Of a DNA stretch of 64,000 nt, positions 11,241 to 21,904 are shown one piece after another. Position numbers and translations under genes: made by a program. This DNA is from Arion vulgaris. Its lineage: Eukaryota > Mollusca > Gastropoda > Stylommatophora > Arionidae. The DNA lies in assembly GCA_020796225.1 (NCBI GenBank), contig CM036765.1:33942066-34006065 (forward strand), written 5' to 3'. Within the stretch, counting starts at the first letter, position 1. Each line of letters starts with the position of its first letter. The notes beneath the pieces were generated by a model. The model did not search any database and was not told the DNA's origin. It was given only the letters and a program-made list of their open reading frames with translations.

Positions 11241-12339
11241 ACAACGGTGCAAGCGTGGTCTTGCGGCTCTCAAAGTTATGGTGGCCGCACACCTTGAACA
11301 GAGACTACTTGCCATTTTGTTCAATCGACTGGTAATGTCAGTGGTAGATTACGGACTCAGAATTCTTACGATATCAAGATCACAATGTGAACGACTCGAA
11401 CGGGTTCAGAATGAAGGTATGCGTATAGTCCTGGGCTGCACTAGAGATACCCCCATTGTGAAGATGAGATATATGCTTGGCCTTCTGTCACTACGCTCCC
11501 GTCACGCAATCGCCCAAACCAAGGCATATATGCAGGTTACTTCGGATAAGAGACATCCACTTCACAAGAACACTAATGATGTTAAGGGCACGAGAATCAA
11601 GCATGGCATGTCGTGGATGGCCCAGGCTGAGAGAACAATTGGCCAGGTGACTACGGTTGCGACCCTACCAAAAGGGGAAGAATGGATCTCAACAGATGGT
11701 AGCATGATGAACTATCTCAACGTTATCATTACTCTTGGAAGAGAATGTAGAGATTGGGGCAACATGAAGGCTGATCTCGCAGTTAAGCAGCTGATAGAAG
11801 ATAATGCAAGGGATGATGATGTTGTTGTATATACCGATGGGTCGGTTCAACGTGGTGAGAAATCCGGCTGGGGTTTCTTGGCTAATGCGCATGGTAAGGT
11901 TGTTGCAGAGCGAAGTGGGGCATACATGACAACTACTTCTAGTATGAGGATGGAGGTTGAGGCCGTTACTGCTGCCCTCCATTGTATTTCTGGGACTTCA
12001 TTTACTGGGGCAGTTGTTGTATCTGACTCTCAGTCGATGCTTCACAAGATCCAGAAGGGCAGGTTTCGGTATGAGTGGATGTCGTCTATAGAAGCTTCTA
12101 ACCTCCAGCGGCTTACGTGGATATACTGTCCTGGGCATGCGGGTGTTTACAGTAATGAGAGAGTGAACAGGCTTGCATCAACAGCATCGATTGTTGGGGA
12201 GTTGAAGATGGATAAGGGGATATTCTTCGGTCTCTTCGCGACTCTCTGTTGGATGAGGACACTAAAATCGATGTTGAATCGATCAAGCTATTTAAGCAGT
12301 TTGGAGTTACCTGTTGTTCAAGTCGAACTGGATGCCTGA
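11241..12339 (+). pseudogene. I-1 RT thumb and RNase H
   Basis: The open frame resumes after the nested insertion with RCKRGLAALKVMVAAHLEQR and runs through an RT C-terminal region (YGLRILTISRSQCERLERVQ). It ends in RNase H with VVVYTDGSVQ, SMRMEVEAV, VVSDSQSM and YCPGHAGVYSNERV. First Asp, Glu, second Asp and His of RNase H are present, but the final Asp expected after NER is not. The frame ends about 130 bp before the element's 3' end. Confidence 0.9.
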
Positions 12340-12566
12340 GAGGCAGAGTGAGAGGTGTGTTTAACCAGCGAGCCACAGGAACCATCAGTATGCATACTCT
12401 TCGATATCTGTTGGGGAGACTGGGCACCTATCGGTCTGCCCGGAGTGCAATGACGTCAGTTTAGTAACCAATAACCAATAGTTGGCAACCCTGTCTGGCA
12501 CAACAGCAACACAGAAAAACGTCATTACACATTGAATGGTAGATTATTTTCTCATCTGCTATATTT

Positions 12567-12569
12567 GTC

Positions 12570-12603
<34 letters not shown>

Positions 12604-12622
12604 ATCTCTCTCTCCCTATCAT
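12567..12622. repeat. CT microsatellite
   Basis: A CT/CTCTCC run of about 55 bp. The flanking 12502-13050 has no recognisable gene and lies just beyond the 3' end of the globin gene. Confidence 0.95.
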
Positions 12623-13050
12623 TTGTATTAGTACATTGACAATTGTACACATCAACTATGTATGTATGTATGTTAACACAGCTAACTTATTGTTAACAGT
12701 GCACTTTTACAAGTCACAAATAGTGGACACGTTTTTGTACACACAAAATAAGTCTCATCTGTTTGTCTAGCTCTTAATACAGTACCTGTCATGAATTATA
12801 TCGTCTGTTACTAATAGCTCAATTCGTTTACAAATAACGATATCTTTAAACTTATACAAATTAACGATTAGACACAAGTTAAAAACCACCGCCTTCATAT
12901 TATCAGCCGACCACAATTCAATGTCACAACATCAAGGTATTCTTCTGAACACGATGTCTCATCCTAGTTTCCCTACCCCACTATGTGATTATCAGCGAAA
13001 TTGTACAGTCACCACCTCTACAAAAGCTTGAAGTCTTGTTGTCTTGTGTT

Positions 13051-13227
13051 TCACTGTAGTGTCAAGGATGTTGATGCTAAAGTTTCAGTATGGGAGAGGG
13101 TGTCTTCTACTTGTTGCAGGGCTATCTGTACATAAATCATTAGACTCTTCCAGGCTTCTTCGTGACGATGAGTGAACTCAGGCCCTAACTGTTCTTTCAA
13201 GAACCGTACAAACACATCTAGAATACT
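13051..13227 (-). CDS. Globin, last exon (G and H helices)
   Basis: After a strong acceptor (pyrimidine-rich tract ending CCCACAG, exon start 13227) the frame reads SILDVFVRFLKEQLGPEFTH, then RHEEAWKSLMIYVQIALQQV, and stops at 13051. FL-x-LG-x-FTP...x-AW is the G/H-helix pattern of neuroglobin, cytoglobin and globin X type proteins. The exon begins in phase 0 at the place of the conserved G7 globin intron. Globins bind haem and oxygen. This would be a single-domain intracellular form; which subtype is not settled. About 16 residues extend past the usual H helix. Confidence 0.8.
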   Translation of the reverse strand, partial: SILDVFVRFLKEQLGPEFTHRHEEAWKSLMIYVQIALQQVEDTLSHTETLASTSLTLQ

Positions 13228-13328
13228 CTGTGGGAAATGAAGGAAGTAGGGAGGAAAAGGAAGAGAATAAAACAAAGAATTAGTACACAGAAGTCAAGTT
13301 GAAAGTAGTATTTGAATGTATAAATAAG

Positions 13329-13517
13329 TTAATCCACACCCTTAGCGACTATAGGAAAACAAACGGAGGATAAAACCCAAAGCACGACAGCATAAATAGA
13401 TACAGAAGAAAAGTACATGCCATAGTCCTCAGACTTAGAACGGGACGCTGCAGTCTCAGCGCGCACCTTTATCGACTGAGTCTCAGGAACTGAGCCGTCT
13501 ACATCTGTAGACCTCAA
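13329..13517 (-). other. Short frame with one membrane-like segment, unassigned
   Basis: A 62-residue minus-strand frame ends with the hydrophobic run SIYAVVLWVLSSVCFPIV. It lies in the last globin intron. I recognise no family, and no splice signals make it convincing. The rest of 13540-14600 is AT-rich with no gene seen. Confidence 0.15.
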
Positions 13518-14604
13518 ACACAGTCCCTAGAGTAGATCTTGCAATATTGCTCCAGTTTGAGCATCGTGAGGATGAAAATCTTGCCAGCAGGAGCAACTCT
13601 TCAGAACTAATTACTGGTGAATATCTCAAGCAACCCGTCCTGTTTATGATCCATCTCAAAGTAGTTGCACAGAAGAAGTTGATAGCAAAGAAATCAGCAC
13701 TACACGAAGAACAATTGCAACTCTGTGGTAGATGGTGACATGCGCGTCTCTATATTATAATGGCAAACAAATACAAACCAATACACAACAACAATAGCAA
13801 ACATGTTAGTTTCTTATGTATCACACGTATTTAGCAAGCATACATCACTAAATTATGTCTTGTGATAAGATAGAAATAAGTTTCCAACTCTTGTCACCAT
13901 TAGTTTTTTTGTTCTTGATATTTCTATATTTCTTTCGCCCTGCGAAACCAGAACAAGACCCGACATGTTATACCATTATAGTTGGTCTTACATCTTTGAG
14001 GCCTATCAAACGCCAGCGTCTTGTCGTTGGCTCTTGTTCCCATGGTGTCTGTTTGGTTCTTTCCACCATCTTCGTATCATACATCTCAGTCAATCTATTA
14101 TGTTCAAGAACTGATTTATGAAAGACTTTACATTTTTGGTAGTTGTTGTCAGACAGCGAATGTTTGAATTCTGTTTTCCTTTTCATACAATCTATATATC
14201 GGTGTTGTTATCGGTTTCCCATTAAAGAAATTTTAAAAATATCACCCAGTCGCCATGACAACTATCAAGAATTGAAACAATTTTTTTTTTTAATGTAGAA
14301 AATAATTGAGATACAAGTGACATAAAAAAAAAAAATGTAAAAACAGACATTAAAATTTGATAGGCAGATTTTTAGAATATTATCAATATATAAGTAGAAC
14401 TTGAAAATAAAAATGTAATAATATTTTATTTCACAAAATGTAGACAGCTTGTGTAATTTTGTTTTTAGTGTTAAAAAAAATCTGAGTCTATCATTCTTCA
14501 AGAACTCTACCACTTTATGAAACGCTCTACTTGTCATTAAATGCCGTTATTGGTTTGGTTTGCTATTCTACCATTCTTCTCTCCAGTTTCATATTCATCT
14601 TCTC

Positions 14605-15275
14605 GCTCGTCTTCTGATCAATAGTTTACAGTTAGTCTAGTTATGTTGATATATTTCACACGTCTTCTTATCAATAGCTTACAGTTAGTCTAGTTATGTT
14701 GTATATATGTTTTTCAATAGCTACGTTAATCTGATTTATATATTTCCGTCTTCTTATCAATAGCTTACAGTTAGTCTAGTTATGTTGATATATTTCACAT
14801 GTCTTCTTATCAATAGCTTACAGTTAATCTAGTTATGTTGATATATTTCACACGTCTTCTTATCAATAGCTTACAGTTAGTCTAGTTATGTTGATATATT
14901 TCACATGTCTTCTTATCAATAGTTTACAGTTAGTCTAGTTATGTTGATATATTTCACACGTCGTCTTATCAATAGTTTACAGTTAGTCTAGTTATGTTGA
15001 TATATTTCACACGTCTTCTTATCAATAGCTTACAGTTAATCTAGTTATGTTGATATATTTCACACGTCTTCTTATCAATAGCTTACAGTTAGTCTAGTTA
15101 TGTTGATATATTTCACATGTCTTCTTATCAATAGTTTACAGTTAGTCTAGTTATGTTGATATATTTCACACGTCGTCTTATCAATTGCTTACAGTTAGTC
15201 TAGTTATGTTGATATATTTCACATGTCTTCTGATCAATAGCTTACAGTTAGTCTAGTTATGTTGATATATTTCAT
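14605..15275. repeat. 53-bp tandem array
   Basis: About 12.5 copies of a unit starting CTTCTTATCAATAGCTTACA, with one aberrant copy at 14700-14755. Variants alternate (CACACGT or CACATGT ends, AGCTT or AGTTT) in a partly repeated order, suggesting duplication in blocks of more than one unit. The array lies in a globin intron. Confidence 0.95.
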
Positions 15276-15324
15276 GTTTGATAATAGCGTTGTTTATGGA
15301 TATACTGAATTACTGAACGACATA

Positions 15325-16200
15325 GAAGTCCGGGCAGAAACAATGACGCTTGACCTTCCCCGGCAAATGTTGTAGAATATGCATGCTGATGGTTACAGTA
15401 GTTCGCTAGTTAAGCCCTCTCCCCATTATGCCCCTTATGCATCCAGTCATTTTCGTTAAAAATGCGAATTCAAACTACTTTAAACTATGTATGAACTCAA
15501 AGTCAGTTGTCGTTCTTTCATTTGACAATCGACATATAAGCAACCAATGAGCGCCCCACCCCTTCCCCATTATTCGTGTTAAACTCGTCTACGATCGGTG
15601 TTGGTGATAAACATATTTCTGTATTCTCATTATTGAGAACACCAGCATGTCTAGGACAATACATCCATATAAGCATCTGAAGAAGGGGAGAAAGAGCTAA
15701 GGAAGAGACGCTGACGATGCATAGGACATACATTGAGAAGACTGACCAGAAGCATTGCAAGACAGAGATTGTTTTGGAACCCGCAGGGTAAAAGGAGTAG
15801 GGGAAGACCTAGACATACCGGGATAAGAGAGCTGGAGACTGATATTAAAAGGACAGGAAAAACATGGACAAAATTGGAAAGGATAGCAAGAAAGAGCTGG
15901 AAGAAGTTTGTTGAAGACCTGTGCTCCCTTGGGACTTGAAAGATGAAGAAGAAGAAGTCGCATCTGAAGGATGAAAATATCGATAGACGACATCCACTCA
16001 TATACAACTTGTCGTTTCGAACCTTTCGAAGCATCGATTAAGAGCTGGGAACACTAATGACTTCGGTAAACGAAATCCCAGAGAGTTATATGAAGTAAAC
16101 AGTAACTGCCTGAACCTCCATTCTCATACTGAAAGTAGTTGTCATGTATACTCTCCTCCGTTCGACAACGATCCTACCGTGAGCGATAACTAGGAAACCC
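15325..16200 (-). mobile_element. Old I-type element fragment, interrupted
   Basis: Minus-strand pieces match the RNase H end of I-1: LIWMYCPRHAGVLNNEN at 15600-15670 and a LYMSGCRLSIFS-like segment (counterpart of YEWMSSIE) at 15970-16020. Further match to the I-1 3' region lies near 15330-15450. It is much more diverged than the other I-1 copies. A family-D-like fragment (15683-15959) is inserted in it. Confidence 0.7.
15683..15959 (+). mobile_element. RTE-like C-terminal fragment nested in the old I copy
   Basis: The 277-bp insertion is flanked by TSDs GCATCTGAAG at 15673-15682 and 15960-15969. It encodes QRLFWNPQGKRSRGRPRHTG, then RELETDIKRTGKTWTKLERI, then FVEDLCSLGT. This is the very common RT C-terminal tail (W-NPQGKR-RGRP-TW-R-LE-DIK--GKTW) of animal non-LTR elements. 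The 3' end is a GAA-repeat tail, which fits target-primed insertion. Confidence 0.9.
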
Positions 16201-16794
16201 CAGCTTGTTTCTCTCCAAGAAAGTCACCAGACTTATTTTAGAATTACATTTAACAAGAGACATACAGAATATAAAGAAAATTATGGACTAGAAGATAATT
16301 ATATATGTCACGGCTACAATCATACACAGCAGCGATAAATGCAGTTAAGAATGGAGGAGCTGGACATTTTACTTCCTCTCAGGAAAATCTTCAAGAAATA
16401 AAATTTATTACAAGTGATATATTTTATTGCAACTCGTACATGTAGTAGTGAGGTTATTTGTACCAGGAGATAATGATAAGTGAAGATATATTTCTAGTAA
16501 AATGCAAGCAAGGAAGGAATGACAAGGCTATATAATAAAATCTTAGTAAGTCTAGGAGAAAGAAAAAAAGTGTACCTAAGAAAATTGGACGCAATTTGGA
16601 AGTGTAGTGTGTAATAAACATCACGTGATATCCGGGGTATTTTTCAACGATGTACTGCTTGAAGGGTTGGTAACAACGCATTTTTGATAATGACGATGAA
16701 TTTAAGACAAATAGGAAAATTCCATGTTTACTATTTTATGGAACCATGTTCGAGAAGAATGACTCGATTATACTGTGCAGCCTGGTAAACAAAG

Positions 16795-17010
16795 GAAGCA
16801 AATTATTGGTAGGTTGAAATAAATAGACCAATGAAATTTGGTTGAGTTTTAATGAGCGTAGTAGATTGAAGTAAACAACTGCTATCTAGATTTCCCTTTC
16901 GGGGGATATAGATTGCGTAATACCAGCCTGGTATAAATACTCGGGGATGGAATTCAGACGGGAGATTGAACAAACACTGAGGACAAGTGTTGTTGTGGAG
17001 GGGGGCTCGA
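16795..17010 (+). promoter_or_regulatory. Possible TATA-type promoter or solo LTR remnant
   Basis: GACCAATGA at about 16827 is followed by TATAAATACTCGGG at about 16930 in sequence unlike its AT-rich surroundings. No coding frame follows. It could be a chance motif pair, an LTR promoter remnant or a retroposed promoter. I could not find matching terminal repeats. Confidence 0.2.
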
Positions 17011-17646
17011 GCAGAGCTGGCCCTATGATTTATAGAGAAATTATAGAGATCCAGGGGTCATGGAAGACTCGATGGACCAGTAGGGATTTTGGTTCTGGTA
17101 GGCCTACATAGACATTTAAGACAGTGTACATTTTTCGGTCGAGCCATGGGATCTCCAGAGAATTGTTGATTTGGTGGAATTGTTGTTTTAATTTCATGAA
17201 AAAATAGAATGAGGAAGTTCTCAGCAAGGTTTGCAGAGAGTAATTAAAATTTGATTAACTTTCATCTGAGATGTTGGCATTTGTGAATTGATTTCTGGTG
17301 AGAGTGATTTTCTAGATCTTACAGCAGCAGAAAGATAACTTTCAAGAAAACTGCAATCATCTTTAGTCCGGTGTAATTACCGGTGGTGCCGTGGCCAATT
17401 AAATAGAAAGAAGTAGTACTCATCATCATCATCACGCCCACTGCTACACTACACAGATGAAGCTCTGGTATTACAGCAGGCTGCAAGCATGATCAATGAC
17501 TCCAAATCTGACAGCCAATAGCTGGCCTCAACTTCACAGATGCATCTATATTTACTGAAATCTTTCAATTGACAATTTCTTGTGGCTGATAAAAATAAAT
17601 TACACTTCAATGGGTGCGGTGCTATCAAACTTGAGTGTACGGGATC

Positions 17647-17683
<37 letters not shown>
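17647..17683. repeat. GA microsatellite and neighbouring 74-bp duplication
   Basis: A pure GA run of about 37 bp. Shortly after, a 74-bp segment starting TAATGACTTTCAGGTCGAAC occurs twice (about 17801 and 17875). The rest of 17010-17640 shows nothing recognisable. Confidence 0.9.
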
Positions 17684-17686
<3 letters not shown>

Positions 17687-18057
17687 CTGGGGTGTACCAG
17701 GAAATGAAAGGGTTAACAAACACACAAAGAAGAGAGAAGATGTCGCGCAGAAATACAATGAAATCATATATAGCGAGAGAACAATTGAGACATTCGACAG
17801 TAATGACTTTCAGGTCGAACCAGCATTATTTGGAAACTAGAGAAACACTGGAAAGTAAAAGTAACGACGACTGGTAATGACTTTCAGGTCGAACTAGCAT
17901 TATTTGGAAACCAGAGAAAAACTGGAAAGTAAAAGTAACGACGACTTTCAGGATGCTGACTATATCACCCATCGTGCGATGTTGGTGAAATAAACATGAC
18001 GGACCTAACACCATATTCCCCAAAATATACCCCTCATGGTGGCAAAGAGGTTGTTTC

Positions 18058-18360
18058 TTGTACTCATCATCAAATAGCTTGTCCTGAGCAAACTTTGCCA
18101 CCCCAACAGTCCTCTGGAATTTCTCTCTCATAGGCCAGATGCCCCGTCTCTGCAGGCGTCATGTTCAAATCATCAGTTATATCCTGAATCCATCTTCTCC
18201 GTGGTCTTCCTCTTCTTCTCTTTGCTGGTATACTTTCTTCCATGATGGTTTTCTCCATATCGTCATGTCTTTTTTATATGCCAAAAATATCTCAATTTTC
18301 TCTTTTTTATTTGTAGCATCAGCAAGTTTTCTTTGATTTTGAGTTCTTCCTGAATAGATC
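18058..18360 (-). mobile_element. Family B retroelement C-terminal fragment
   Basis: Minus-strand frame reads MEKTIMEESIPAKRRRGRPR, RRWIQDITDDLNMTPAETGH and LAYERE, ending in CSGQAI and a short GAT repeat. The same tail is found at 21040-21712, 24830-25335, 35790-36085 and 47125-47500. It resembles endonuclease-RT non-LTR elements, of which only the part after the RT palm survives here. Confidence 0.8.
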
Positions 18361-18714
18361 TATTTGTTCTCTTCTCTGTCCATGATTTTCTTTAACTACA
18401 TCAGTGATACAAACTGTAGGATTAATAACTTTACTATTTATTTTAATTTGAAGATTAATTAATTTATTTATAAAAGATATTTTTACTGCGGTCATTGTTA
18501 TGAAAACTGGTATAATAGAACATATATATGAGACAATGATACATATAATATTGGTGGTAGCAGTTGCGTATTTATGATTGATGATAATACCTTCATATCT
18601 GTCACACTGATTCCTCTAGGAAGGTGTTGATACAGCAGCTTATGTATCTCTTTCTAAGATCATTAGAAGATTCAACAAAATATCAGATTAATAATAGACA
18701 TGATTTTCTTCTTC

Positions 18715-18885
18715 ACTTTCAACTCCCAACGGAGCACAGGTCTTCAACAAACTTCTTCCAGCTCTTCCTCTCTCTTGCCATCCCTTCCAATTCTTTCCAT
18801 GTTTTACCTATCCTTTTAATGTCAGCCTCCAGCTCTCTTCTCCAGGTCTGTCTAGGCATTCCCCTACTTCTCTTTCTCGTACAAA
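18715..18885 (-). mobile_element. RTE-like C-terminal fragment
   Basis: The minus strand encodes a KRSRGMPRQTWRRELEADIK-like segment followed by a GKTWKELE-like segment, the same tail as 15683-15959 in the other orientation. Frames are broken. The flanking 18360-18715 and 18890-19020 show no gene. Confidence 0.75.
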
Positions 18886-19024
18886 ACGTTGGCAACAATC
18901 ACTATATCATTACTATTTATTTTCAAGAAGGGTTACAGCAGTAATAATACATGTATAATAAATAAATATATCTCGTAACCTTTTTAGACCTTAGGATATG
19001 AAGTAACTTCACATTTCCAGGCCC

Positions 19025-19165
19025 AACTATATAGGAGGTAGGAGGGGCAATTCATGTCCTCAAATGTGAAACGTCGAGTATGGAATTGAACCCCTAACCC
19101 TCTTCTGATTCGATAAGCTAACGCTCTATGCATTACGCTAATCCGTCCCAGTATTACTGGTACGT
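19025..19165 (-). repeat. tRNA-like SINE head
   Basis: The minus strand has an A-box-like TTAGCGTAATGCATAGAGCG and, at the right distance, a B-box-like GGGGTTCAATTCC (near 19105). This is the internal promoter layout of tRNA-derived SINEs. There is no paired acceptor stem, so I do not call it a tRNA gene. 19170-19770 shows no gene; CAGGGATTATCAAACTTTTG at about 19218 resembles hAT-type ends. Confidence 0.45.
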
Positions 19166-19810
19166 ATCAATAATAATGTATCGATAATGGATTGCTTTTG
19201 ATATCTTGACTCTAGAGCAGGGATTATCAAACTTTTGTATCTGAGACTTCTTTAGACTTAATACCGCAAAACCAATTTTTACGCACTGTTTAACAGAGCA
19301 TTTGTAATGGTGTTCTAATAATATTTAGTATAACTTTCTTATGATAAGCACCAGTGTATTATTTCATTTTATATATCAAAATATGCAGAGCTGAAAACGA
19401 AGCTGAGATCGACACAATCCTTGCTGGATTGTAATTTGCTGGAGACATATGTCTGTCTTCTGTGAGGAAGCCATTCTTTTCATCTCCAGCAGGCCTTTGA
19501 AATTCTATGAGAGCCACAGAAAGGTTTCATGGCAGAGTAGAGACATGTCCTACTCGTGCATTTCATTTGACTGATGTCAAACAGTCCTCTGATATTTGAA
19601 AGAAAGATTGGGAGAACAAACCTGTCAGATAGGAAAAACGCAAACCTGGTGTTGATAGTACAAGCTCCACGACTTGAAGAATTGATTACTTATTATAATG
19701 ACTAGCAGATCGTCAATAACAAAATATTAACAACACGAACAACGACTGCAGCAGCAGCATCAGAAATAACAAAATCAACAACAGCATATATATAAATAAA
19801 AGATTATGTG

Positions 19811-19811
19811 A

Positions 19812-19846
<35 letters not shown>
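19811..19846. repeat. GA microsatellite
   Basis: A GA run of about 34 bp, 40 bp downstream of the exon 2 donor in the globin intron. Confidence 0.95.
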
Positions 19847-19848
<2 letters not shown>

Positions 19849-19885
19849 GAGACAGAAAATCTGGACTTATGCAATGTACTGATAC

Positions 19886-20046
19886 CTTTAACAGATCATT
19901 GTTCTCCAGCGACGTAACAATTGAATAGATTGTTCTAATAACACTTCTTCCATGGTTATGTGTGAATGGCAATGAATTGAGTTCACCGACAGGGTTCCCT
20001 AAAAGCCTTAAAGTGTTGTATATGTTCCGGGTGTCTCCGGAAGAAT
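19886..20046 (-). CDS. Globin exon 2 (B-C to E helices), frameshifted
   Basis: The acceptor CCAAACAG precedes 20046. Joined to exon 1 in phase 2, the frame reads S-FFRRHPEHIQHFKAF, which includes the conserved CD1 phenylalanine. It then needs a one-base shift near 19995-20003 to continue GNPVGELNSLPF, THNHGRSVIRTIYSIVTSLE and NNDLLK, with distal His E7 in the NHG segment. The exon ends AAG before GTATCAG at 19886. In length (161 nt) it is one base over phase, matching a +1 or -2 indel. This is either a real lesion or an assembly error. Confidence 0.75.
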
Positions 20047-20439
20047 CTGTTTGGCACAATAAAGAGATATTTGTACAAATTATTTGTCAGTCCATACACC
20101 ATACACTCAGGTCCATGCTGTATATTTTCTAAGTATGATGCAAGTCTTCGAAATCCGCCCCTTAAATCTTTTTTTCTGTAAAATAACCTTCAATTGTAAT
20201 TTAAATTTTGCTGCTTATGCCGCCCTCATTACGGTACCACCTGATGCGGCCGATTCTCTGTATCATAGCACGACACGGTCCTGTCTACACTTATAAATTC
20301 AGAATAGTATTATAAATTCCCTAAGGGAGAGAGGTCGTGTACATGACTCAAGTAATAGTTGTGAATCTACAACATTAACCAGACTGCAAGAATTCCAAAT
20401 TAAATGTGGTGTAGCTAGACAAGAACACTATGCTGGTAG

Positions 20440-20585
20440 TCAAAGAAGAATAGTAAACCAACAAAGAACCAGTGTCGTTAGTAGCCACACGCTTATAGAC
20501 ATACCGAGGAGGAGATCGGAGCACTTATGGACTAATTGGTTCGACGTGCAGTGATGGTGATCCGACGACTAAACTAAACTAAAAA
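20440..20585 (+). repeat. SINE-2 related tail
   Basis: GAATAGTAAACCAACAAAGA through GATCGGAGCACTTATGG and ending ACTAAACTAAAC matches 56095-56240 closely and the SINE-2 tail at 2606 and 54510. It lies in the first globin intron. 20590-20935 shows nothing else. Confidence 0.7.
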
Positions 20586-20939
20586 AATTCAGAATGATAA
20601 CCGTAATCTGCAATCAGTCAGCAATTGTTGATGAATGATGTATGCATGTATATTATAGTGTATAATTATCGATTGAATCACGAATTATATATAAAAATAG
20701 TTATAAAATTATAGAAAATAATAGAAATAAGTTACTAATCATCATAGAATAGTTTAAGATAGTTCGCCGATTCTATCAATATACATTTGTCTACGACAAT
20801 GTACTTTAACTTTCATTGTGTAAGCTGACAAGTTTAGGAAGAGGTATTATATATTACAAAATCAACCAACACATATGTTGTCGCGCTGGTGGAATAAATA
20901 AGCACATGCAGTCTGTAATGAGGGTGACTCGCGTTCAAT

Positions 20940-21035
20940 TCATGTAGATATTTTAAAAAAAAAAATCTTATCTAGGCGCTCATGTCGTTTGATGTGGCTG
21001 AAATATTTAATTGTCTTTGATTTTATGTTCTGTAA
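20940..21035 (-). mobile_element. Family B fragment, inverted
   Basis: Minus frame KTIKYFSHIKRHERLDKI corresponds to LRYFGHIKRHEGLEKTIM of family B. It lies back to back with the plus-strand copy that begins at about 21040, giving an inverted pair. Confidence 0.65.
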
Positions 21036-21039
21036 TAGC

Positions 21040-21712
21040 CAACGTGTGGGTGTGGGGCATGGACATTTGATGAGGCAGTGAAAAGCATATTTGTGCTTTT
21101 GAATATGGATGTTGCAGAGAAGTCCTCCATGTGTCATAGACAGAGAGGAGAACAAGTGAATCTATGCAGAAGGAACTCAGGGTCAGAGAAAGCTGGCTGA
21201 TGCTACATATGGGAAAGAGAGAAATGAGATATTTTGGACAACCTGCTGCCTCGCAGGTCGGCTGGGGACAGCCCATGGCTGACGGAGAGCGAACCCAGTA
21301 AACGCTGGCTAAAACCGGACACATCACCGAAGGATAAGCGCCAGACGAAGCACACCCATGCTAAGGCTGCATCAATCAGATTTCCACATGAATAAGACAA
21401 AATAATTTAGAATTTCACAACAGTATTTATGGGGAAATCTGGTATATCATCTAAGCGGTGATCACGAGAGATATTTTTACATATGGAGAGATATAAGGGG
21501 GCTGGAGAGGACCGTCGTGGAGGGAGGTATGCCGGCAGGGAGAGGTTGATGACCACGAAGAAGGTGGATTCGAGATGTAACTGATGGTTTGAACATGATG
21601 ACTGCAGAGGCAGGACACCTGGCCTATGAGAGAGAGAAATTCCGGATTACTGTTGTGGTGGCAAAGCTCTGCTCAGGACAAGCAATTTGATGATGATGAT
21701 GAATAGCCAACT
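21040..21712 (+). mobile_element. Family B copy split by a 232-bp insertion
   Basis: 21040-21235 and 21478-21712 together give the family B tail (LADAT-like segment, RP-RRW-like segment, GHLAYEREK, CSGQAI) ending in a GAT repeat. The interruption at 21236-21467 is bounded by GAGATATTTT at 21226-21235 and 21468-21477. Confidence 0.8.
21236..21467. repeat. 232-bp retroposon-like insertion with TSD
   Basis: It has a 10-bp TSD, GAGATATTTT. Its first half (ACCTGCTGCC..., GGTCGGCTGG, GAGAGCGAACC, GTAAACGCTGG) matches 24385-24500, so it belongs to a dispersed family. No tRNA-like head or coding frame is apparent. Confidence 0.8.
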
Positions 21713-21799
21713 CTCTTTAATATCAAGCTGTTACAGAACAGAAGCATTTATTCTTTTCTCGAAAGGGGAATAACTTCCCGGAATAGACAAATAATAGTA

Positions 21800-21873
21800 A
21801 ACAGTCCAAAAACCATGATTTTTCTGAAAAAGTAATCTGGCCCCACCAAGAAAAATGACCACGAGCCGCCACT
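21800..21873. mobile_element. Half of a hAT-like MITE
   Basis: The segment ends ACGAGCCGCCACTG and matches the right half of the complete MITE at 53017-53179 in inverse orientation (AAAAACCATGATTT, then CTGGCCC). The other end is missing. Confidence 0.75.
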
Positions 21874-21904
21874 GATATATATATTTATCTGGTAAAATAC
21901 TTAC

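Larger units (their letters stand above)
9707..12479 (+). mobile_element. I-type non-LTR retrotransposon I-1, copy 1
   Basis: A 5'-truncated copy carries RT and RNase H and was inserted into the right end of the hAT element. An 11-bp TSD, AGTTGGCAACC, flanks it at 9696-9706 and 12480-12490. The 3' end has short TAACCAA-type repeats. Reverse transcriptase is readable at 9805-10150 (LPQGYPLSPVLFNIYTANVA; the usual FADD is FADVI here) and continues after the I-2 insertion from 11241. It is the longest of four I-1 copies in the window. Confidence 0.92.
8000..12493 (+). mobile_element. hAT DNA transposon with later insertions
   Basis: The ends are short inverted repeats. The left end (8000) starts AAGGGTTGCAA and the right end, read inward from 12493, starts CAGGGTTGCCAACT. 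They are flanked by an exact 8-bp TSD, TCTGGCAC, at 7992-7999 and 12494-12501, the duplication length of hAT elements. Subterminal TTGGCTTTTT-rich motifs occur at both ends (8010-8110 and 9645-9690). Transposase remnants lie at 8366-8557 and 9278-9523. The element was later entered by a SINE (8885-9029) and an I-type retrotransposon (9707-12479). Without them it would be about 1.5 kb. Confidence 0.9.

Noticed and set aside
16454..16681. Candidate F-helix exon of the globin (minus frame with YPGYH)
   Set aside because: The histidine context and lengths do not fit LG-x-x-H, and the frame is not bounded by suitable splice sites in the needed phase.
16930..16945. TATA box as evidence for a host gene start
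   Set aside because: No downstream coding or splice signals. Kept only as a low-confidence regulatory feature.
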